Positions 27,798-37,555 of a stretch of 43,919 nt of DNA are shown here, piece after piece (the stretch's first letter is position 1; each line of letters begins with the position of its first letter). Both the position numbers and the translations under genes were made by a program. The notes under the pieces are model-generated. The model made no database searches, was not told the DNA's origin, and saw nothing but the letters and a program-made list of their open reading frames with translations. Source of the stretch: Rikenella sp. (GTDB lineage Bacteria > Bacteroidota > Bacteroidia > Bacteroidales > Rikenellaceae); NCBI GenBank assembly GCA_022511025.1, contig JAFLSI010000004.1, positions 4,329 through 48,247 on the forward strand, written 5' to 3'.

Positions 27798-30224
27798 TTA
27801 TTCGTTGTGCAACGCCTCGGCCGGACTCACCCGAGAGACCTTGTATGCCGGGTACCACGCGCTGAAGACCGAGAAAAAAAGCATCACGGCCAGCGTCGCC
27901 ACCACTCCGAGCACCACGACTCCGTTCCACGAGTAAACAAAAACAGCCAACAGGAATCCCGGCACCGCTGCCAACAAAGTCAGCACGACGCTCTCAGTCA
28001 TCACCATCCCCACGAGCCGGTTTTTGGTCGACCCGACAGCCCGACGCAAGGCGAACTCCTCGACCCGCTTCCTCGAGTACAACCAAAACAACCCGAAGGT
28101 CCCAACAAACCCGAAAATCAAAAAAAATACCGTCGGAATCCCCTGGGCAATCAATGGTGCGGTTCCTTTCAGAATCTGTTCCGTTTTGTAGCGTTCCATG
28201 TCGGCCACATACGGTTCCACCCGGTTGTCCTCGCCGATCTCCTTCTTGAACCGCCGGTAAAACTCGTCCGAAAACTCCTCCTTGTACTGCGCATCGGTCA
28301 GCCGCGCACAGCTATAATTGTCCCCGGTAGTTCCCATGCTCTGTAAAAAGTAAGAGGTACTGACCAACGCCATCGGTTTCGACTCCGGATCGAAAGCATT
28401 TGTCCGGAAACCGGCCAAAACACCGACTACACGGAATTCCCGACCATCATAAAAGTTCAATTTCTTACCGACCGCTTCATGCCAGCCGAGCGAGTCGGCA
28501 AACGAGCGCGAAATAATGATCGGTGTGTAATCGGTCTGCCCGGTCGGCAACCATTCGCCCTCGTCCAACACCGGCCTCAAGACTTCGCTCGCCGTCGGAT
28601 CGGCCGTCGTCATGAGTACCGGATAGTTTTTTCCCTCCGACTCGAAAGTGAAAATCATCCCGGTTGAAGGCGCACCGTAAGGCAACAGATTATTGGTCCG
28701 TGTTACCCCCTCGACATACGACAACTCTTCGCTCATCTCCTTCCCGATGCGATTCAACACCTGAATTCCCTCTGCGACACTATTCCAAAAATTATAGCCT
28801 GGCGGTGTGGTGAATCCGAAAACCATCGTATTGTCGGTGTCGAGCAACCCCGGCGCCCGAAACACCCGAATCTTATTGAAAACGGAGACCATACAGAACA
28901 TCAATACTCCGAATACCAATGCTTGTTCGATGTAAATACCTATGAATTTTTTTCGTCGTCCGAGCACCGACGTATCCATCGAGTTCTGCTCACCGCCTTT
29001 GAGGGTCCCGGCGATATTGCGCCGCACGGCCACCCATGCCGGTATCCCCCCCGACATCAGCGCGAACAAGACCGACAGCGGCAGTACCCCCAGCAGAACC
29101 ACCCACCAGTTCATCGCCCCCAACAAGCTCGCCCCCTCGCCCGTAGTAACGTCCAAAATATAGGTTTCGATCAGGTCAAACGTCGGATAGACCAGCAACA
29201 ACCCCAGCACGGTCCCGATTAGGACCAACACCAGATTTTCGCTGATCATCTGCAAAAAAGCCTGCCCATTGGAAGCTCCCAACGCCCGCCGCAGGGCGAT
29301 CTCTCCGGCCCTGGTCTCGATGTTGGCCGTACTCAACGTAACGATATTCACGGCCGGAATCACCAACAACACCAGAATCACGACCCAAATCCCGTAGGTC
29401 AGCATCCGGTCGCCAATCAAGGCCGTAATCTCTTCGCGCACGGTATGCAATTCGGTCGGTTCGACGATCTCTTTGTCCTGTTGTCCCCAATGGTGCCTTG
29501 CCGCCCGCATCACATTCTCTTTCATCTCCGCCACCGGCATCGTGGCGGGAAACAGGTATTCGATCGTATAGTCGCTCCACCCCGACGGAACCCCTTTGTT
29601 ATAAACGTAGGGCAACCAAAGCGTACTCCATTCGTTGGCCGACAGCGACGAGAAGTCGGCCACCACGCCGATAATCCGGAACGTGTTCCGTTGCAGGTCG
29701 ATGGTTTGGTCCAACGCCTCCTCCGGACTGCCGAAATACTTGCGGGCGTTGCTCTCCTTGATCACCGCCACCGGGGTAGCCGTCTGGTAGTCTTCGATCA
29801 TAAAAGCACGACCGGCCACGAAGTCGAAGTCGTGAATATCCCAATAATCTCCATTGACATAATTGGCCACGACGTTCTTGAGCTTTCCGCCGATCACCGG
29901 ATTGACCGATTCGACGTGCGACACCCCCATTTTCTCATACCCCTTCACCAAATCCCGCATCGAAACCACATCCTGCACTTCCCATTGACAGTAAGCTCGC
30001 CAATCGTGTTCCGGTCCGTAGTCGGTGTACATCCGCCCCAACCGGATCGTCCGGTCGGCATTGCCCAGCGGAGCTTCATTGCTGCTCACCGTATGGACCA
30101 GCTGCAGAAGAATAATGACGAAAACGAACGTCAGCGCCGTCCCCAAGATACAGAACAACGCATAGGCCTTATTGTGCCGGATATGGTAGAGTGCCGAACG
30201 AAGATAGTCCGATAACCGTTTCAT
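27798..30224 (-). CDS. ABC transporter permease, FtsX/MacB type
   Basis: Start chosen at MKRLSDYLRSALYHIRHNKAYALFCILGTALTFVFVIILLQL; FtsX signatures TANIETRAGEIALRRALGASNGQAFLQMI and YSRKRVEEFALRRAVGSTKNRLVGMVMTESVVLTLL. Confidence 0.92.
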   Translation of the reverse strand: MKRLSDYLRSALYHIRHNKAYALFCILGTALTFVFVIILLQLVHTVSSNEAPLGNADRTIRLGRMYTDYGPEHDWRAYCQWEVQDVVSMRDLVKGYEKMGVSHVESVNPVIGGKLKNVVANYVNGDYWDIHDFDFVAGRAFMIEDYQTATPVAVIKESNARKYFGSPEEALDQTIDLQRNTFRIIGVVADFSSLSANEWSTLWLPYVYNKGVPSGWSDYTIEYLFPATMPVAEMKENVMRAARHHWGQQDKEIVEPTELHTVREEITALIGDRMLTYGIWVVILVLLVIPAVNIVTLSTANIETRAGEIALRRALGASNGQAFLQMISENLVLVLIGTVLGLLLVYPTFDLIETYILDVTTGEGASLLGAMNWWVVLLGVLPLSVLFALMSGGIPAWVAVRRNIAGTLKGGEQNSMDTSVLGRRKKFIGIYIEQALVFGVLMFCMVSVFNKIRVFRAPGLLDTDNTMVFGFTTPPGYNFWNSVAEGIQVLNRIGKEMSEELSYVEGVTRTNNLLPYGAPSTGMIFTFESEGKNYPVLMTTADPTASEVLRPVLDEGEWLPTGQTDYTPIIISRSFADSLGWHEAVGKKLNFYDGREFRVVGVLAGFRTNAFDPESKPMALVSTSYFLQSMGTTGDNYSCARLTDAQYKEEFSDEFYRRFKKEIGEDNRVEPYVADMERYKTEQILKGTAPLIAQGIPTVFFLIFGFVGTFGLFWLYSRKRVEEFALRRAVGSTKNRLVGMVMTESVVLTLLAAVPGFLLAVFVYSWNGVVVLGVVATLAVMLFFSVFSAWYPAYKVSRVSPAEALHNE

Positions 30225-30265
30225 AAACCTTGGTTTTAGATGAATCTTTTGGGGGTTGAACCCTC

Positions 30266-30934
30266 CTACGCCTGAATCCGGCCGTCTTCCATCCGCACGA
30301 TGCGAGAGGTCTGCTCCGCAATTTTGCCATCGTGCGTAACCATCACGATCGTCGTCCCTTCCGCATTGAGCTGCTTGAGGATCGACATGATCTCGGCCCC
30401 CATCTTCGAGTCCAAGTTCCCGGTCGGCTCGTCGGCCAGGATCACCTCCGGCGCACCCATCAAAGCCCGCGCAATCGCCACCCGCTGACACTGGCCCCCG
30501 GAAAGTTGCGTGGGAAAGTGCTTCATCCGGTGCGCCAAGTCCACCTTTGCCAACACCTCCTCTGCCCGTTTGCGCAACTCAGCCCCGCTCATCTCTTTCG
30601 GCCGGTAGTGCATCGGCAGCAGTACATTGTCCACCACGTTCAACGCAGGAATCAGATGAAAACTCTGGAAAATGAAGCCGAGTTTCCGGTTTCTGAGTTG
30701 TGCGAGCTGCTTGTCGCTCATCCCGGCGCTGTTCACCCCATCAATGGAGAGTGTCCCGGAGGTCGGCTCGTCCAACAGACCCATAATGTTGAGCATCGTG
30801 GACTTCCCGCACCCGGACGGTCCCATAACGGAGACAAACTCTCCCTTATCGATCGTGAGGCTCACGCCGTCCAACGCGCGGGTCTGAACCTCGCTCGTGT
30901 AAAATACCTTGCTGATGTTGTCCAATGTAATCAT
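30266..30934 (-). CDS. ABC transporter ATP-binding protein (MacB/LolD type)
   Basis: Walker A MGPSGCGKSTML, signature LSGGQCQRVAIARAL, Walker B VILADEPTGNLD. Confidence 0.95.
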   Translation of the reverse strand: MITLDNISKVFYTSEVQTRALDGVSLTIDKGEFVSVMGPSGCGKSTMLNIMGLLDEPTSGTLSIDGVNSAGMSDKQLAQLRNRKLGFIFQSFHLIPALNVVDNVLLPMHYRPKEMSGAELRKRAEEVLAKVDLAHRMKHFPTQLSGGQCQRVAIARALMGAPEVILADEPTGNLDSKMGAEIMSILKQLNAEGTTIVMVTHDGKIAEQTSRIVRMEDGRIQA

Positions 30935-31032
30935 AGCTCGTTATTGTATTGACCAACTCTTTCCGGATTCTCAAAATTAAAAAGTATTTCTCATATACTG
31001 CATCTGATACGAGAATTTTAAAAGATTCGCAT

Positions 31033-33381
31033 CTAATTAATTAACGGCAATAGACTACGAGATAAAGGGGATGGATAATGTCCATCATGCCAAGATAAAA
31101 CATTATAAATACGATAAAGCCGCATTGCTTGATCTGAAAAAACGTATTGTTGATTATTGAGAACTTGTTCATATGATGCAGCCTTAGCTGTGTCATTCTT
31201 GAGAATCCAGAAATGCCTTAATTTCTCAGAGATAAGGGGATCCCATTGATCTAAAATATAAGCTTTGTGATAACACTGATAGGCTCGATCAAGGTTGTTG
31301 GCTTCGTAAATACTTCCTAACGTCATCCATGCACGACTTAGGTTAGGATAATGTTGAACAACAGATTCTAAAATTTGAGTTGCAAGAATAGTATCTTTCA
31401 ACTGTAATTCTATGCTTGCCCATTTTGCCAAAGTTTGATAATTATGAGTTTGGTGTGCCTCTTGTTTAAGTTGATCCCGGGCTAAAAGTAATAGCTGTTT
31501 AGTTTCTTGTGGATGATATTTTGTAAAATCAGAAAAGAATTTGGTATACACAAGGCTCGGAGCAACAATCAAGGCCTTTGCATATAATTTGATGGCTTCG
31601 GCCACAGAACAATTTTGTTCATGGTATTTTCCTAAACTAATCAAGTATAAAGGAGTATGAGGGGCCAAATACAACGCTTGCTCCAAGTGTTGTTTTCCGG
31701 CCAAAGTATCTTTTAATGCTAAATGAATCCAGCCTGCATTATGCCAAAACATAGGCTCCTTAATTTGACATTGCGAAGCAGTACTGCATACTTTGAGAGC
31801 CTCGGTTAAACTTGGAAAGGATATTGGGGACTGAAATAATGCACAGCTGTCAAAATTATCATGTTTTGATTCAACAAGGAACAATGCTTTATTATTCCAT
31901 AATATAGGATTACTAGGATCAATTGTAATTGCGGCCTCTATTTGCTGTAATGCAATTGTTCGATCTCCTTTTTCGATAGCCTCGATCGCACGATTGTTGT
32001 ACGATTGTACATCGGATTGCTTTTGCTGTAAATGCAAAACTTCCGGCACAAAAAATACAGCTAAAAACAATATAATTTGTTGGCTTGGCATGAAAAAATT
32101 GACAGAATGTTTTGACTTTGCCAAGGAGGGTAACATTAAAATCAACAAAACCGTAAAATATAGGCAGATCGATTGTTGAAATAATGTTGTAAAAGTCAGT
32201 TCTCGTATCAAAAAAGAGCATAACCCAGCCAATAATACGATGGTGATAAAAGCTTGGTCTACATGACCGGTTTTAATTTGAATGCGGATATATCTAATTG
32301 GTCGAGCAATGATAACAATCAGCAATATGAGATAAATAACAAAGCCTACAATGCCTTTTTCCAAGATGAGTTGTAATAAAATATTATTTACTCTACCGGT
32401 ATATGAAGCACCTGTTTGGTTTGATATCATCAATGATTCAAGTTTATAATTACCATTCCCAATACCTTGCCAAGGATGTTCTCTAATTATTGTTCCTATT
32501 TGCTCCCATCGATCAAGACGTCCCATAGCACTTTGCATTTGTACACTGTTGACATCCGTTGTGGTCAAACTAAACAGTGGTTTTGAGATTGGTAAAAGAC
32601 AAAGTAAAAATGTGAAAAAACAACCTGTTGTCATCCAACGAAATACTTGACGGCATCCCAAATGGACATGACATTGAATTGCGGCAATGACTACAATAAG
32701 TATAAATAGAATCCAAGCCAGAATAGCTCCTCTTGACAGGGTGTAAATAATAGCCAAACTGATTATCCAAGGACACAGAAAGGTGATATATTTCCAATAA
32801 GACGAAGTATGAAAAATGGTATAAATGGAAAACGGAAGAAATACCAGTAAAATAGCAGCCCAATCATTAATCATTAAACCATTTGCATCTAACAAGAATC
32901 GTAAGGACACCAAGTCATGGGGACGAAAACCTTCCTGCAACATGGTGTCATAAAAATCATAACAGGTGTATAACAGACTGACAGCTACGATAATCCCAAT
33001 AAAAGTGGCTCCATAGGCCAACCATTTCAATCCTAAGTCATTGAGATATGCTCGGCCTCCGAGATAAACTAAAATAGCTGCAAGTAGGTTGGTTGTTTCA
33101 AATGAAGTATATGATAATTGCTTTGTACAATAGTGAAGAAATAACTCAAAACAAAAGATGAATATAAAAATAATATCAGTTATCGTAATAACAGACTGGG
33201 ACACTTTGATGGACTGCTTGCGCTGAATGGCAATAAGATCATTAAGTTGTAGAACAACTAACGCAGGTAAAACAGGCAATAAAAACACATCGGTAAGGTT
33301 ACCTTGAGGTAAAAACAGTAAATATCCCGTGATTAGGAATAATCCAACCATAAGATACTGTTTGAATCGTATTGTTAACAT
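31033..33381 (-). CDS. O-antigen ligase/Wzy-like multi-TM protein with C-terminal TPR region
   Basis: 782 aa, about 10 TM segments, MGRLDRWEQIGTIIREHPWQGIGNGNYKLES (Wzy_C-like), then TPR repeats (AIEAIEKGDRTIALQQIEAAITIDPSNPILWNNKALFL). Confidence 0.85.
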   Translation of the reverse strand: MLTIRFKQYLMVGLFLITGYLLFLPQGNLTDVFLLPVLPALVVLQLNDLIAIQRKQSIKVSQSVITITDIIFIFIFCFELFLHYCTKQLSYTSFETTNLLAAILVYLGGRAYLNDLGLKWLAYGATFIGIIVAVSLLYTCYDFYDTMLQEGFRPHDLVSLRFLLDANGLMINDWAAILLVFLPFSIYTIFHTSSYWKYITFLCPWIISLAIIYTLSRGAILAWILFILIVVIAAIQCHVHLGCRQVFRWMTTGCFFTFLLCLLPISKPLFSLTTTDVNSVQMQSAMGRLDRWEQIGTIIREHPWQGIGNGNYKLESLMISNQTGASYTGRVNNILLQLILEKGIVGFVIYLILLIVIIARPIRYIRIQIKTGHVDQAFITIVLLAGLCSFLIRELTFTTLFQQSICLYFTVLLILMLPSLAKSKHSVNFFMPSQQIILFLAVFFVPEVLHLQQKQSDVQSYNNRAIEAIEKGDRTIALQQIEAAITIDPSNPILWNNKALFLVESKHDNFDSCALFQSPISFPSLTEALKVCSTASQCQIKEPMFWHNAGWIHLALKDTLAGKQHLEQALYLAPHTPLYLISLGKYHEQNCSVAEAIKLYAKALIVAPSLVYTKFFSDFTKYHPQETKQLLLLARDQLKQEAHQTHNYQTLAKWASIELQLKDTILATQILESVVQHYPNLSRAWMTLGSIYEANNLDRAYQCYHKAYILDQWDPLISEKLRHFWILKNDTAKAASYEQVLNNQQYVFSDQAMRLYRIYNVLSWHDGHYPSPLSRSLLPLIN

Positions 33382-33441
33382 GTTTTTGTTCGTTATTTTT
33401 TAACGTTGTAAGACTGTCCTTTATAGCAACCTTTATCTTTA

Positions 33442-34428
33442 TTAAGATTGAAAATGGATTAATTTTTGGATTAATTTAGGAGTACTGATAGTGATCTTAG
33501 CAGGGGCTGAAATGTTTTTTGAATACCGAAACCAAGGCAGGCTCAATGTTCCATTGGAAAAAACGACTCTAATGCGACAACCTTCTTGCTCTGTTAAAGG
33601 GGCCAAGTCAGAAACCATCCCAGATAGAATATTTTTTTGTAAATCAGGGAATGCCTTTAAATCTATGCGTACCGATTGACCTATTTGGAGTTTGCGACAA
33701 GAGGGGCCAATTACAACCATTTCACCATACAATGCAATGGGCGATTGAGTTATTGGCAGGATAGAAGCTACAATATCGCCTGTTTTAATACGAGAAGAAG
33801 AAGAAGAAATGTATATGATCTCACCTGAAGTAGGTGCTATTAATAAACAAGTTTTGACTCGGTCAAGAATGCAAGAACTAAGGGCGATATTTGCTTCTCG
33901 AACAGAGTTCCTAAGATTATATAGATGTTGTTCATATTGATAGAAATTATTATGTGCCGTGTTTTTATATAAATGCAAAGTTTCATAAGCATTGATTAAA
34001 ATATCGAGTCGGGTTTGTAGTTCGATATCAAGATTTTGCAATGCCTTGCTCTTCCTTAATAATGCAGTGTCCATTAGATTGGAATCGGAGAATTCCTTGA
34101 GATAATCTTGTAAGAGAGTAATTGATGTATAACTTGTTTCATTGCGAAGCCAAGCAATAGGTGTCCCTGTCTTGACAATAGCATGATTGTTGCAAAGCAA
34201 GGTATCCAGAATCCCGTCAGTAGATACGGCAACATTTTCCGGAGCAGGATCCGTTTTTATTATCAATATTCCGGAAATAGTTTCGGGAACAGTTATAAAA
34301 CATGATCCGACTAAGATTCCGATAAATATAAGAAATATCACCGATATGCCCCAGCGGACAAGCCGAGAGGGGATATGCCCCATGAGGTCATCTATCTCCG
34401 GACTATGAGATAATTCGTTGTATGGCAT
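33442..34428 (-). CDS. HlyD-family secretion adaptor of the lanthipeptide exporter
   Basis: Start chosen at MPYNELSHSPEIDDLMGHIPSRLVRWGISVIFLIFIGILVGSCFITVPETISG; LLIAPTSGEIIYISSSSSRIKTGDIVASILPI is HlyD-like. Confidence 0.85.
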   Translation of the reverse strand: MPYNELSHSPEIDDLMGHIPSRLVRWGISVIFLIFIGILVGSCFITVPETISGILIIKTDPAPENVAVSTDGILDTLLCNNHAIVKTGTPIAWLRNETSYTSITLLQDYLKEFSDSNLMDTALLRKSKALQNLDIELQTRLDILINAYETLHLYKNTAHNNFYQYEQHLYNLRNSVREANIALSSCILDRVKTCLLIAPTSGEIIYISSSSSRIKTGDIVASILPITQSPIALYGEMVVIGPSCRKLQIGQSVRIDLKAFPDLQKNILSGMVSDLAPLTEQEGCRIRVVFSNGTLSLPWFRYSKNISAPAKITISTPKLIQKLIHFQS

Positions 34429-34429
34429 T

Positions 34430-36637
34430 TTAATTACCCAATTCAAGTTGATTTCTTACCAAATTATAATAATGACCTTGAAGTCGAGTCAGTTCTGTAT
34501 GAGTCCCTTGTTCTACAATACGACCTTGATCCAAGACAACAATCTTATCCGCATTCTTAACAGTGCTCAATCGATGTGCAACGACAATAACCGTCTTATC
34601 CTTAAACAGTTGAGTCAGATTTTCCATAATCGTCCGCTCATTATTGGCATCCAAGGCATTTGTGGCTTCATCAAAGAGTAAATAGTCAGCATCTTTATAC
34701 GCAGCTCGGGCGATTAACATACGTTGTCTTTGTCCACTGCTCAGACCGTGTCCATCCGCTCCTATCTGAGTATCATATCCTAAAGGAAGCGCATTAATAA
34801 ATGAATCAATATTACCTACTTGTGCTGCAGCTCGGACACGATCCATATTAGGAACCTCATCTGAAATCGCAATATTGTTAGCAATTGTATCTGAAAAGAT
34901 ATAACCATCTTGCATGACAACGCCACAGTGTTTTCTCCATAAACTGTCGTTATATTGCGTCAAGGGAATATTCCCCACCATTATACTCCCTTCTACAGGT
35001 TGGTAAAATCCGAGAATTAATTTTAACAAAGTTGTTTTGCCACTACCACTCGTCCCTACAATCGCAGTTGTTTGATGCGCTGGAATAGTTAGATTTATTT
35101 GGTTTAAAACTTTTTCGGATTGTGGACCTTCGTATTGAAATACGACATTTTTAAAGCAAATATCTTGAGCGGATGGCAGGTAGTTGATTTTGTTTGTTTG
35201 TTTACTCTCTTCATCCGAATTGTTTTGGACTTCATCGAGTCGTTCCATACTTAGTTTGGCATCTTGGGCCGTTTGGATGAACCCGATAAATTGGACAATA
35301 GGGGCATTCAATTGCCCAATAATATATTGTAATGCCATCATCATTCCGAGGGTCATTTGTCCTTCAATGACGACTTTGGCTGCTAAAAACGAGATTAAGA
35401 TATTCTTAGCTTGATTAATAAATAACCCTCCTACTTGTTGAACTTGTTCTAAAGCCAATCCTTTTATTTCAATTCTGTATATTTGAGCTTGAATGCGCTC
35501 CCATTTCCACCGTTTTTGTTTCTCACAAGTATTGAGTTTAATATCTTGCATCCCGGAGATCATCTGAACCAAACTGGATTGATTTGTAGCTGCCTGTTGA
35601 AAGCGTTTATAGTCTAATTCCCGCCGTCGCTTAAGAAAGATTAGAACCCATCCAACATATAAGGAGCTACCCAGCAGAAATATCCCAAGGATTAGCAAGT
35701 TATACCAAGCCATAACAATGCTATATGTTACGAAAGTGATCAGGGCCATTGTAATGCTGATGCATGTGCCAGTCAGAAAGTTCTGAATTCGTTTTGAGTC
35801 ATCAATCCGTTGAAGCAGATCCCCAATTCGTTTAGAGTCAAAAAAAGCGATCGGAAGCTTCATCAATTTGCTTAAAAAGCCCGAAACTAATGTAATCCCG
35901 ATGCGCGTAGTAATATGCAGCATTAACCAGCTGCGGATGAGTTCATTTACAGTCTGGCCTATAGTCAACATTACTTGGGCCGTTAAGATCAGAATGATAA
36001 AATGCAGATCATCATTACCGATCCCTATATCTACCATTGATTGTGTCAAAAAAGGTAGAATCAAGCTAATAATACTGCCTGTTAGTAATCCCAGTAGAAT
36101 TTGAAAAATGTATTTCCGATAAGGTTTAAGATGCCGGAGAATATTAATCAATGAAAGTCCATTAGTGGTAATACTGGTTTCGTCATCTTGAAAAAAACTC
36201 GGAGTTGGCACTAAAAGTAAAGCTAAACCTACAGGGATATTCTCTACAGTAGAGGTTGACCAGCATTTTAGAAATTCATCTTTGTTATATTGCAACAATC
36301 CACTATCAGGATCAGCAACATAAATTATAATACTTCCATTTTTGCGTCGACGAATCTGATACACCACCACAAAATGATGCTGATTCCAATGAACGATACA
36401 AGGTAGAGTAACAGAAGAATATAATTGCTCCCAAGTAATACGCACCCCTTGACTGCGGAATCCAATAGTTTCTGCAGCCTCACTTATCCCAAGCATCGAA
36501 ACTCCTTCTTTCGTGATGTAGCATTTGTTACGTAATGTTTCCAAAGAATAGTGTCGACCATAAAATCGCGCAATCATACGTAGACAGGCCGGACCGCAGT
36601 CCATAACATCTAACTGGGGATAGAATGGAAACTTCAT
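34430..36637 (-). CDS. Peptidase C39-containing bacteriocin ABC transporter (leader-cleaving exporter)
   Basis: N-terminal C39: FPFYPQLDVMDCGPACLRMIARFYG...HWNQHHFVVVYQI...VADPDSG. ABC: GTSGSGKTTLLKLILGF, LSSGQRQRMLIARA, YLLFDEATNALD. Confidence 0.95.
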   Translation of the reverse strand: MKFPFYPQLDVMDCGPACLRMIARFYGRHYSLETLRNKCYITKEGVSMLGISEAAETIGFRSQGVRITWEQLYSSVTLPCIVHWNQHHFVVVYQIRRRKNGSIIIYVADPDSGLLQYNKDEFLKCWSTSTVENIPVGLALLLVPTPSFFQDDETSITTNGLSLINILRHLKPYRKYIFQILLGLLTGSIISLILPFLTQSMVDIGIGNDDLHFIILILTAQVMLTIGQTVNELIRSWLMLHITTRIGITLVSGFLSKLMKLPIAFFDSKRIGDLLQRIDDSKRIQNFLTGTCISITMALITFVTYSIVMAWYNLLILGIFLLGSSLYVGWVLIFLKRRRELDYKRFQQAATNQSSLVQMISGMQDIKLNTCEKQKRWKWERIQAQIYRIEIKGLALEQVQQVGGLFINQAKNILISFLAAKVVIEGQMTLGMMMALQYIIGQLNAPIVQFIGFIQTAQDAKLSMERLDEVQNNSDEESKQTNKINYLPSAQDICFKNVVFQYEGPQSEKVLNQINLTIPAHQTTAIVGTSGSGKTTLLKLILGFYQPVEGSIMVGNIPLTQYNDSLWRKHCGVVMQDGYIFSDTIANNIAISDEVPNMDRVRAAAQVGNIDSFINALPLGYDTQIGADGHGLSSGQRQRMLIARAAYKDADYLLFDEATNALDANNERTIMENLTQLFKDKTVIVVAHRLSTVKNADKIVVLDQGRIVEQGTHTELTRLQGHYYNLVRNQLELGN

Positions 36638-36667
36638 GCGTTACTGATAAGTGCTTGTGATCAAATA

Positions 36668-37546
36668 TTACTCTATTATCGAAAGATTTCGCGCCTTCAC
36701 AGACTTATAATACTTATCTAAGCAATGATACACGACTAATTCACAAAGGCGGTTTTTAGATCTAAACCATCGGTTCATAGTCATATGCAGGTAACTACTC
36801 ATTAATTGATCTTTTGGAATTTCCCATTCTCGTTTGGTATTATTCCAAGATGCTAAAAGAGTATATAATTCTTGCTTCCGAGCAGCATAAAGGGAGTCCC
36901 TGGCCAGAGAGGCACTTTGATGAGTTATGATATTCTCTATCTGATGACGCCATTGTCGGTATTTATCATTTAACTGGCCTGAATACGGTTGTTTCTCACA
37001 CTGAAATTCAGAACGAAAAGTTGTACTCGATCGTTCTAACAATCGGCATTTGTCATCCAATGTATATCTGCCGGCCTCTAATAAATCATCAATCAAACGA
37101 AAAGAGGATAACCAACGAACTTGCTCAGCATCAGACGTCTGGTGTATGGCATCGAGCAAGGTGAGTAAATACTTGCTATCAATACAAAAAACAGATTCCG
37201 ATAATGCCATATCTTGCTGACCATAACGTTCGATTTCTCGATGATATGTGTCGCACATAATATTCCATAATAATCCATTCTCCAGACATATGGACAAAGT
37301 CTGGTGGATTTGTTCAAATATAGTACTGTAATTATGAGGTTCTATAATGTGAAGCCGAAGACGAATGTGAAAGTGAGGATCGCTATAACGAATGAAAAAA
37401 TACTCCTGTATTTGACTGCTCTCAACAAGTTGAAATAGCAACGGCTGTAAATACTTGAGCAGAATTGTATCCGCACTCTTATATCCAGTATACAATTTAA
37501 AGTAAAGCCATTCGCTGCCTGGGATGTAGTGGCGTATTATTTGCAT
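36668..37546 (-). CDS. Thiopeptide-type bacteriocin biosynthesis protein / lantibiotic dehydratase C-terminal (elimination) domain
   Basis: 292 aa: GSEWLYFKLYTGYKSADTILLKYLQPLLFQL...QEYFFIRYSDPHFHIRLRLHI matches the SpaB_C / TIGR03891-type pattern. Confidence 0.88.
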   Translation of the reverse strand: MQIIRHYIPGSEWLYFKLYTGYKSADTILLKYLQPLLFQLVESSQIQEYFFIRYSDPHFHIRLRLHIIEPHNYSTIFEQIHQTLSICLENGLLWNIMCDTYHREIERYGQQDMALSESVFCIDSKYLLTLLDAIHQTSDAEQVRWLSSFRLIDDLLEAGRYTLDDKCRLLERSSTTFRSEFQCEKQPYSGQLNDKYRQWRHQIENIITHQSASLARDSLYAARKQELYTLLASWNNTKREWEIPKDQLMSSYLHMTMNRWFRSKNRLCELVVYHCLDKYYKSVKARNLSIIE

Positions 37547-37555
37547 GTTAAAACG

